Shown here in pieces: positions 1-5,587 of a DNA stretch of 12,471 nt. Positions within the stretch are counted from its first letter, which is position 1. Each line of letters opens with the position of its first letter. The notes below the pieces were generated by a model. It worked only from the letters and a program-made list of their open reading frames with translations, ran no database searches and was not told the DNA's origin. The DNA comes from JAVBQL01 sp031549085 (GTDB lineage Bacteria > Spirochaetota > GWE2-31-10 > MWDO01): assembly GCA_031549085.1 (NCBI GenBank), contig JAVBQL010000024.1, positions 1 to 12,471 on the forward strand, written 5' to 3'. Both the position numbers and the translations under genes were made by a program.

Positions 1-84
1 TTTCAGCAATAATAAAAAGTTTTTCGTTGCACACTACATAATAGAAGCCTATCTACTAAAGTGATAAATTTAAGGAATCAAAAA

Positions 85-1803
85 ATGTTACTGTCAAAAT
101 ATTTCTTTAAGACTATAAAAGAGAACCCTAGAGAGGCTGAATTCAAGAGCCATATATTGCTCTTGAGAGGTGGATATATCAAGCAAGTAAGTGCAGGGAT
201 TTTTAGCTATATGCCAATAGCTGTTCGTGCCCTAAAGAAGATAGAGGCTATAATCAGAGAGGAGATGGATGCCGTTGATGGTTTCGAGGTCAACCTCCCT
301 GTTGCTATGCCTGCATCTCTCTGGAGTGAGACTGGGCGCTATGAGGCTGTTGGCGATGAGCTCCTAAGGTTTAATGATCGCGTTGGCAGAAAGATGCTTC
401 TTGGTATGACTCATGAGGAGGCTGTAACCGATCTTGCTCGCTTTTGTATTAATTCATACAAACAGCTCCCTGTTATGGTATATCAATTGCAGACAAAATT
501 TCGAGACGAACCAAGGGTGCGCGGCGGTCTTATAAGGGTAAGAGAGTTTGTGATGAAAGATGCCTACTCTTTTCATACAAGTAATGAAGATCTTGATAAA
601 TATTACAACAGAGTTCACACTGCTTATGAGAATATATTTAGACGCTCTGGACTTTCAGCAATCTCTGTTGCATCTGACGTTGGTATGATGGGTGGAAATG
701 CTGCCCATGAATTTATGGCTGTGGCAGAGAGCGGAGAGGACACCTTAATTCTATGTCATACGTGCGGCTATAAGGCAAATCGAGAGGTGGCAAAGGCAAA
801 GAGACACTCTATGAGTGAAGAGATGAAGCCTAGAGAGGAGATTCATACCCCTAGTAAAGAGACCATTGGAGAGGTGGCTGCATTCTTGAATGTAGATGAG
901 AGAAGAATGCTAAAAACAGTAGCATTTAAAGATGAGGATGATAATATAATTCTTGCAATGATACGGGGTGACCTTGAAATAAATGAGATAAAACTAAAAA
1001 ATTATTTGAAAAAAAAGATACTAAATCTTGCAACTGATGAGGATTTGGGAAAAAAGAGTATAGTGAAGGGCTTTATTGGTCCTGTTGGGATAGATAAAAG
1101 TATAACAATTGTTGTTGATGAGTCCATTCTAAACTCTAACAATTTGGTTGCGGGTGCCAATAAAAAAGATTATCACATAAAAAATATCAACTATAGAAGA
1201 GATTTTGTTAGTGAATATATTACTGATATATCTTTGGTAAAGCAGGGCGACAAGTGTCCAATATGTGGCGATAGACTCTCTGTTACTAGAGGAATCGAAG
1301 TTGGAAATATCTTTAAGCTTGGAACAAAATACTCCTCATCAATGAAGGCTAGATTTCTAGACGAATCTGGCAAAGAGAAAGATATAATAATGGGCTGCTA
1401 TGGAATAGGGGTTGGAAGGCTTTTGGCTTCTGTTATTGAGGTGCAGGCTTCTGAAAAGAGTATTGTTTGGCCAATAACAATTGCCCCTTTTGAGGTTGAG
1501 CTTATTGGTCTATTTAATGATAAGAACAGTGAGATAGAGAGAATTGCAAACGATCTCTATAAAGATCTCACTGATGCAAATATTTCTGTTCTATATGATG
1601 ATAGAAAGGCGAGTCCCGGCTTCAAATTCAATGATGCTGCCCTTATTGGTTCGCCTATAAAGGTCGCAATTGGACAAAAATCTATTGATAATGGCGGGGT
1701 AGAGCTCTTTATAAAAGATAGTGAGGCTGTGATATGTCCAATTGGTGAGACAAAAGAGAAAATATTAAAAGCAAGAGAAGATCTTTTTAAGGAACTAAAA
1801 TAG
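85..1803 (+). CDS. proS: Prolyl-tRNA synthetase (ProS), bacterial type with editing insertion
   Basis: Charges tRNA-Pro with proline in the cytoplasm (class II aminoacyl-tRNA synthetase). The start is ATG at 85 because TAAGGA at 71-76 is a well-spaced ribosome site and MLLSKYFFKTIKENPREAE matches the usual ProS N-terminus; the in-frame GTG at 61 would add eight atypical residues and lacks a site. This gives 572 residues, normal for the bacterial long form. Visible in order: the THEEA motif near residue 110; motif 2, FRDEPRVRGGLIRVREF, at about 139-155; a CHTCGY pair near 224-229 and CPICG near 391-395 bracketing the inserted editing (YbaK-like) domain with MLKTVAFK inside it; motif 3, GCYGIGVGRL, at about 437-446; and a C-terminal anticodon-binding domain. 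Followed by a 276-bp gap. No odd residues were found. Identification is firm. Confidence 0.97.
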   Translation: MLLSKYFFKTIKENPREAEFKSHILLLRGGYIKQVSAGIFSYMPIAVRALKKIEAIIREEMDAVDGFEVNLPVAMPASLWSETGRYEAVGDELLRFNDRVGRKMLLGMTHEEAVTDLARFCINSYKQLPVMVYQLQTKFRDEPRVRGGLIRVREFVMKDAYSFHTSNEDLDKYYNRVHTAYENIFRRSGLSAISVASDVGMMGGNAAHEFMAVAESGEDTLILCHTCGYKANREVAKAKRHSMSEEMKPREEIHTPSKETIGEVAAFLNVDERRMLKTVAFKDEDDNIILAMIRGDLEINEIKLKNYLKKKILNLATDEDLGKKSIVKGFIGPVGIDKSITIVVDESILNSNNLVAGANKKDYHIKNINYRRDFVSEYITDISLVKQGDKCPICGDRLSVTRGIEVGNIFKLGTKYSSSMKARFLDESGKEKDIIMGCYGIGVGRLLASVIEVQASEKSIVWPITIAPFEVELIGLFNDKNSEIERIANDLYKDLTDANISVLYDDRKASPGFKFNDAALIGSPIKVAIGQKSIDNGGVELFIKDSEAVICPIGETKEKILKAREDLFKELK

Positions 1804-1865
1804 GCCTCTAAAAGAGAATAAAAAAATCAATTTTGAATGTTAAACTTTTCATATTATTTTTTCCG

Positions 1866-1897
1866 ATAATGTAAAAATAATTACATTATTGTGTTTT
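1866..1897 (+). terminator. AT-rich hairpin after proS, possible weak terminator or operator
   Basis: ATAATGTAA (1866-1874) and TTACATTAT (1881-1889) are perfect 9-bp inverted repeats with a 6-base loop, followed by a T-rich run to 1897. It lies 63 bp after the proS stop, so it could end the proS transcript. The stem has only one G-C pair, which is weak for a terminator. The core TGTAA-N6-TTACA also looks like a dimeric regulator site. I cannot decide between the two. Confidence 0.35.
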
Positions 1898-1985
1898 TAA
1901 TTATATATAAAATGATATAAAATTACAATTATATTCATTAAAAATAGTGTTTACATTGTCTATTGTACAAATAGAAATTATTGTA

Positions 1986-1997
1986 ATGAAATTTCAT
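1986..1997. promoter_or_regulatory. Perfect 12-bp palindrome upstream of the flavodoxin/ferredoxin gene
   Basis: ATGAAATTTCAT is self-complementary and lies 82 bp before the ATG at 2080. A second short palindrome, TTGTACAA, lies about 20 bp further upstream. The position suits an operator or the core-promoter region of the downstream gene, but no convincing -35/-10 pair could be fixed here. The rest of 1804-2079 shows only AT-rich sequence. Confidence 0.25.
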
Positions 1998-2079
1998 ATA
2001 AAAAGTTAAAGCTTCTTAAGATTGATTCTGTAAAAGTGATGTGTTTCTAAAAAAATGGTTTGATTAAGGAAGGGATTGT

Positions 2080-2862
2080 ATGGTAGCAAAAATTTTCTAT
2101 TTTTCTGGAACTGGTAATTCGTTATACCTTGCTAAACAGATGAAACGAGAGATCTCTAATATAGAATCTATAGAGATTATCTCTATACAGAGGGCAATGA
2201 ACACTTATATAGATTGGAATGATATTGATGTTATTGGCATCTTCTCTCCTGTCTATAAGGCTGGTTTGCCAAATATTGTTGAACAATTTTGTAATAGAAT
2301 ACCAAATAATAAATATATTTTTGCGGTTATAAATTATGCAATAGTGCCTGGAAGCAGTGTTGGCGTTTTGCAGAAATTATTTAAAGAGAGAAACTCAAAG
2401 CTTGATTTAGCTTTTACGATAAGAATGCCAAATAATTATATAATGTTATCTGGTTCTCCAAATGAGAATAGTCAGAAGAGGCTTCTTGATAGAGGCTCAA
2501 AAAAAATAAAGAAGATATCTATATATATTAATAATAGAAAGAGCAAGATAAGAAGGTTTCATAATCCGTTTAACTTTATATTTTCTCTCTTCAATAGGGT
2601 ATATAAAAAAGAGTCTGCTAGTTTGGATAGACACTTTTGGGTTGACGAAAAATGTAATGGCTGTGGTGTTTGTGAAGATATATGTCTTATCAAAAATATT
2701 ATGATACGAAATGATAGACCAATGTGGAATCATAACTGTGAGCAGTGCTTAAGCTGCCTTCAATGGTGCCCAAAAAAATCTATCCAGTATGGTAAAGTGA
2801 CTAAAAATAGGGAGAGATATAAAAATCCATATATAAAATTGAGTGAGTTAATAGATGGGTAG
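2080..2862 (+). CDS. EFR1-type flavodoxin/ferredoxin fusion protein
   Basis: A cytoplasmic electron-transfer protein of 260 residues joining an N-terminal flavodoxin-like domain to a C-terminal 2[4Fe-4S] ferredoxin. Residues 8-14 (FSGTGNS) form the FMN-phosphate loop; SPVYKAGLP near 56-64 fits the second flavin-contact region. The ferredoxin part has C192-x2-C195-x2-C198-x3-C202 and C220-x2-C223-x2-C226-x3-C230, the second followed by Pro-Lys as usual and the first by Leu instead of Pro. This order and length match the family called EFR1, common in anaerobes, whose partners are mostly unknown. AAGGAAGG at 2066-2073 is a strong ribosome site and fixes the start. The gene stands alone between proS and repeat P1. 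The donor and acceptor cannot be named from context. The family call is firm; the physiological role is unknown. Confidence 0.88.
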   Translation: MVAKIFYFSGTGNSLYLAKQMKREISNIESIEIISIQRAMNTYIDWNDIDVIGIFSPVYKAGLPNIVEQFCNRIPNNKYIFAVINYAIVPGSSVGVLQKLFKERNSKLDLAFTIRMPNNYIMLSGSPNENSQKRLLDRGSKKIKKISIYINNRKSKIRRFHNPFNFIFSLFNRVYKKESASLDRHFWVDEKCNGCGVCEDICLIKNIMIRNDRPMWNHNCEQCLSCLQWCPKKSIQYGKVTKNRERYKNPYIKLSELIDG

Positions 2863-2904
2863 TTGCAGGCTCATTTAATATTTTCATACCATACATAAAT
2901 ACCC

Positions 2905-3226
2905 AATGGTCAGTTTCAATACTATTGTCATACTATAACCACTTCAACTTCACAGATATTAAAATCTTTTTGGTATTTTACTTTTCAGAAAGTCGCACTT
3001 AATGGGCGAACGTCACCTAAAAGAAAAGAAAAAAGAAAAAGTTAAAATATATAGGCTTAAGGTAACACCCCGCCTATATATTTTAATTCTCTCTTCTTTC
3101 TCTTTTTTTTAAGTAGCGTTTGCTCGTTAATATGTCTTCGTACTGATAAGTAAACTAAGAATAGGACTTTGATAACTAGTGAAATATTAATAGTACATTT
3201 GGTAGGATTAAGTCAAACTAACCATT
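2905..3226 (+). repeat. Palindromic element P1 (about 322 bp)
   Basis: One of four related elements in the window (P1-P4). It is bounded by imperfect terminal inverted repeats, AATGGTCAGTTT at the left and AAACTAACCATT at the right. Its halves are diverged copies of one arm: TTACTTTTCAG before the centre matches the complement of CTGATAAGTAA after it, and GCGAACGTCACCT matches the complement of AAGTAGCGTTTGC. A purine tract (3021-3041) faces a pyrimidine tract (3087-3110) across the core hairpin. Bases 3001-3115 appear identical to 3841-3955 in P2. No coding capacity was seen. It resembles a MITE-like or REP-like element, but no transposase is present and no target duplication was recognised. 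Confidence 0.88.
3042..3086. terminator. Core hairpin of P1, possible bidirectional terminator
   Basis: TTAAAATATATAGGC (3042-3056) pairs perfectly over 15 bp with GCCTATATATTTTAA (3072-3086), with a 15-base loop. It is followed by a pyrimidine tract with eight consecutive T (3103-3110), and the mirrored purine tract gives the same layout on the other strand. It could terminate transcripts leaving the flavodoxin/ferredoxin gene. The loop orientation matters for comparison with P4. Confidence 0.5.
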
Positions 3227-3280
3227 ATATATGAAGAGAAGTATATAAATAAAAAAATAAAACAATAGTAAAAAAAACAA

Positions 3281-3308
3281 TTGATAATCACAAATAATAG
3301 TGTATAAT
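3281..3308 (+). promoter_or_regulatory. Promoter of structured RNA copy 1
   Basis: TTGATA at 3281-3286 and TATAAT at 3303-3308 with a 16-bp spacer form a good sigma-70-type promoter. Both hexamers and the spacer are conserved in the inverted copy (12215-12242), where little purely spacer sequence would be expected to stay. Start of transcription is expected near 3315. Confidence 0.7.
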
Positions 3309-3314
3309 AAATCT

Positions 3315-3563
3315 GCATATGTTTAAAGAATATTTAGTCTTGTGACATTAAATTGACAGAGAGGCTCGTACCCTTTTTAGACTAAATATTAAGTACCTAA
3401 ACAGCATGTCCGCTAGAGGAGATAGGTGTATACTTATGGTACGCCTATTGAATTGATGCGGATGTGAGTATGCCCGCATTGGATAAGTGCTGGGCATCCT
3501 TTCTTGTCAGGTACTTGAGGGTGTTTAGCGTACGAACTTTACCTTTGCGGGCATACTTTTTTT
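3315..3563 (+). ncRNA. Structured RNA of unknown class, copy 1 (N1), about 245 nt with pseudoknot
   Basis: Lies between a promoter and a terminator, and a diverged copy exists at 11970-12208. Helices seen: H1, AATATTTAGTCT (3329-3340) with AGACTAAATATT (3379-3390); H2, AAGTACCT (3391-3398) with AGGTACTT (3509-3516); H3, CATGTCCGC (3404-3412) with GCGGATGTG (3458-3466); H4, ATAGGTGTA (3422-3430) with TACGCCTAT (3440-3448); H5, GTATGCCCGCA (3468-3478) with TGCGGGCATAC (3546-3556), followed by seven T. The 3' strand of H2 lies inside the H5 loop, so H2 and H5 form a pseudoknot. Every helix is kept in copy 2 despite changed bases. Unpaired conserved stretches include GAGGCTCG near 3361 and TAGAGG near 3414. 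It does not show the conserved motifs I know for RNase P RNA, tmRNA, SRP RNA or 6S RNA. Exact ends are inferred. Confidence 0.78.
3546..3563 (+). terminator. Intrinsic terminator of structured RNA copy 1
   Basis: TGCGGGCATAC (3546-3556) is the 3' arm of helix H5 and runs directly into TTTTTTT (3557-3563). The 5' arm is 3468-3478, so the loop is unusually long (67 nt) and carries the pseudoknot strand. The terminator stem is therefore also part of the RNA fold. Confidence 0.65.
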
Positions 3564-3745
3564 ATTTGCTTTTGAAAAGTATAGCCAAATTTTAATAAAA
3601 AGACCTCTACAGGTGGAATCCTATAGGTTTTTGATTTTTTATTTCTATAAAAAATACTCTATCCAGAAGCAACGAAGGTAGAGGAAAGCTAAATATCCTT
3701 TTTGTTTTTTTGCACTATTTTTTTTATAGGTTGACATACCTATAA
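3564..3745 (+). repeat. Downstream half of N1, highly conserved non-coding segment
   Basis: This stretch after the RNA terminator is nearly the same as the complement of 11775-11969, and by eye is better conserved than the RNA itself. It has no open frame of useful length. Small structures: CTCTA-t-CC (3657-3664) with GG-TAGAG (3677-3683); AGGA (3682-3685) with TCCT (3696-3699) followed by a T-rich run; and TATAGGT (3725-3731) with ACCTATA (3738-3744), the last abutting P2. It may hold a second short RNA or be part of a mobile unit. Confidence 0.6.
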
Positions 3746-4063
3746 AATGGTTAGTTTTAATATTGTTGTCTGTTACCACCACTTCAACTTTACAGATATT
3801 TAAAGCTTTTTGGTATTTTACTTTTCAGAAAGTCACACTTAATGGGCGAACGTCACCTAAAAGAAAAGAAAAAAGAAAAAGTTAAAATATATAGGCTTAA
3901 GGTAACACCCCGCCTATATATTTTAATTCTCTCTTCTTTCTCTTTTTTTTAAGTAACGTCTGCTCATTAAATATCATCGTGCTGACATGGAAACCAGAGA
4001 TAAGGTGTAATGATTGTTAGATGTTGATAGGATATTGGTTATAAAATATTTTAACTAATCATT
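3746..4063 (+). repeat. Palindromic element P2 (about 318 bp)
   Basis: Direct repeat of P1, offset by about 841 bp and enclosing N1 between them. Its left end is AATGGTTAGTTTT. The right end is a degraded ACTAATCATT instead of the ACTAACCATT seen in P1. The core hairpin is TTAAAATATATAGGC (3882-3896) with GCCTATATATTTTAA (3912-3926), identical to P1. The right arm (CTGACATGGAAACCAGA and onward) instead resembles P3 and P4 more than P1, so the elements are mosaics. It separates the plus-strand RNA from the minus-strand lptA end and could terminate both. Confidence 0.88.
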
Positions 4064-4105
4064 GTAAAAAATAGATATGAAAAATAAAATGGTAAAATAG
4101 GAAGA

Positions 4106-4759
4106 TTATTTTGTAGGTTCTTCATCAGGAGTTTCGTTAAGTATAGTTGCACTTAAGCCCCCCTCAAGTCCAAAAGTGTTGTTCCTTACATCAACAATTA
4201 TCTTCTTTGCACTATATTGCGACCCCTGATTCTCAACTGTTGGAAAGCCGCTAATCTCCATCTGTTTATCCTGTCTTGTATATTTAACAAATGCCCCTTT
4301 AGCAAAGATATCTTTCTGAAAGATTCTAACATTCCCCTGTACTATCGCAAGCTGCTCTGTATCATGGTTCTGAATTGAGTCACCAAAAACTGCAACCTCT
4401 TCATTAACATCAATATAGAAAGCATTCTCCTTTATAAAAAAGATCTTATCTTTCTTATAGTACTCAGCATACTCTCCGCCTATCTGTATCTGATCTGCCT
4501 CTTGAAATATTCTAATTTTTCTTTTAAATATTGCCTTGTCAACAGAGTCATCTTTATTTAGATAGATCTCCATCTCTTCACAGAAGATCTCGTTGTTATC
4601 AATTAAGGCCCTCGCATTTCCTGTTGCTATAAATATCTTCTGGTTATTAGATTCTTTGTAGTATCCATGTTCAGAGTCGAGAATAAGCTCATCAACTTTG
4701 GAAAAAAGAGATATAGTTGATGTTAGCAATATAAAAAATATTATCTTTGTTCTGTTCAA
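4106..4759 (-). CDS. lptA: LptA/OstA-like periplasmic lipopolysaccharide-transport protein
   Basis: Predicted periplasmic bridge protein carrying lipopolysaccharide or a related glycolipid from the inner membrane to the outer membrane. I chose a TTG start at 4759, giving 217 residues, because it begins MNRTKIIFFILLTSTISLF, a clean signal peptide, with GGAG seven bases upstream. The longer ATG-started frame (4846) would put 29 arginine-rich residues before the signal and overlap lptC heavily. The mature part has the repeating short beta-strand pattern of the OstA N-terminal fold (IFIATGNARALIDNNEIFCE; LAIVQGNVRIFQKDIFAKGA), with the G-N-x-R/V turns typical of the family. The TTG lies one base after the lptC stop, so translation is probably coupled. 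The C-terminus is short and acidic. lptB, often next, is absent: repeat P2 follows instead. Confidence 0.82.
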   Translation of the reverse strand: MNRTKIIFFILLTSTISLFSKVDELILDSEHGYYKESNNQKIFIATGNARALIDNNEIFCEEMEIYLNKDDSVDKAIFKRKIRIFQEADQIQIGGEYAEYYKKDKIFFIKENAFYIDVNEEVAVFGDSIQNHDTEQLAIVQGNVRIFQKDIFAKGAFVKYTRQDKQMEISGFPTVENQGSQYSAKKIIVDVRNNTFGLEGGLSATILNETPDEEPTK

Positions 4760-4760
4760 T

Positions 4761-5498
4761 CTATTTCTCCAACCCCTCAAATATCCCAAGCTCAAACCGC
4801 TCCTCTGGGGTAAGCTCTTTAAACTCATAAGGGTCATCATCTTCACCTGGCATTATAATTGGAATATCTTTATCTTTAGGCTTCTCTTTCTCATCTTTAT
4901 CTTTTGATGATACAAACTTGTCAGACTCATCTTTCGAAACTGGCTTTCCAGTCTCCTCATCATAGAAGTATTGAAGAGAGAACTTTTCAAAACCAGTCTC
5001 TCCCTCATCAAGATTTGAGTGGAATGAGTCCGCCTTTAGATATGAACCATTCTCTTTTGTTATTAAAACATTGTCTCTGCATGAGAGAATATTTTTTTCA
5101 TAGTTAAGTTCAAGCTTATCAGCATTAACCTTGCTCTCCTGCTCCATAAGATCAACCTCAACATTTCCAGTAAAGAGAACTACCCTACTATCCTGATCAA
5201 CAACTCCCTTATCTGCCTTTATCCTAACCTTTACCTCTTTTTTTGAACTGTATACTTCAGCGGAGATATCATCACACTCAATCAGATTTTTTTTATCAAA
5301 AAACTGTGCCTTGGCAATTGTTGCCTTAAGAAACTCTCTGCTGTTTTTGTATATATAGTGCTCATACTCTATCTGTGTAATATATGGGAGATCTCTTGCA
5401 TCAACTTCATCTCTGCTGTCTGTTGCAATAGTACAGCTTGATAAAAGATAAAAAGAGAGAAAAAATAAAAATATCAGCCTAAATGTATAACTCTTAAT
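4761..5498 (-). CDS. lptC: LptC-like lipoprotein of the glycolipid export bridge; start codon abnormal
   Basis: Predicted inner-membrane-anchored partner of LptA and of the LptB2FG transporter. In the frame ending at 4761, a lipoprotein signal is visible upstream of the first ATG (5147): KSYTFRLIFLFFLSFYLLSSC, with the lipobox Cys at 5435-5433. The LptC fold follows: an EYEHYIYKN segment, KATIAKAQFFDKKN, then IKADKGVV, VVLFTGNVEV and KADSFHSNL-type strands. Beginning at 5147 would remove the signal and half the domain. No ATG, GTG or TTG lies between there and an in-frame TGA at 5510-5508, and that TGA directly follows an ATG (5513-5511). I place the start at ATT 5498 as the least bad choice; a nonsense mutation at codon 2 or a base error is as likely. 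The last ~65 residues are very rich in Asp, Glu and Lys, unusual for the family. Confidence 0.65.
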   Translation of the reverse strand: MKSYTFRLIFLFFLSFYLLSSCTIATDSRDEVDARDLPYITQIEYEHYIYKNSREFLKATIAKAQFFDKKNLIECDDISAEVYSSKKEVKVRIKADKGVVDQDSRVVLFTGNVEVDLMEQESKVNADKLELNYEKNILSCRDNVLITKENGSYLKADSFHSNLDEGETGFEKFSLQYFYDEETGKPVSKDESDKFVSSKDKDEKEKPKDKDIPIIMPGEDDDPYEFKELTPEERFELGIFEGLEK

Positions 5499-5587
5499 TT
5501 TCTTGTCTCACATTTTTTAAATTTACTTTTTTAACAGCAGCTGACAGCTATATCACTCTCTCTTTTAACATCTATTAAAAAATAGAG

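Noticed and set aside
3405..3455. Short ORF starting ATG TCC GCT AGA inside the structured RNA, with the same first ten codons in both copies
   Set aside because: The H4 loop differs by one base between copies, shifting the frame, while base pairing is kept. Conservation follows structure, not coding.
3315..3563. Known housekeeping RNA (RNase P RNA, tmRNA, SRP RNA, 6S RNA) or a group I/II intron
   Set aside because: None of the conserved cores I know for these (for example GGUCAGGUCCGGAAGGAAGC of SRP RNA or the tRNA-like ends of tmRNA) is present, and two diverged copies lie within 9 kb.
2905..4063. Integron cassette array (palindromes as attC sites, N as cassette)
   Set aside because: The ends do not fit the RYYYAAC / GTTRRRY core sites, the palindromes are far larger than usual, and no integrase is present.
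4760..4846. N-terminal extension of LptA from ATG 4846
   Set aside because: It overlaps the end of lptC, adds 29 non-conserved residues before a clear signal peptide, and the TTG at 4759 has a good ribosome site.
5508..5510. TGA read as tryptophan (code 4)
   Set aside because: All Trp codons noted are TGG, and TGA ends the aarF-family gene at 11414-11416 where the protein is complete. One TGA in lptC is not enough.
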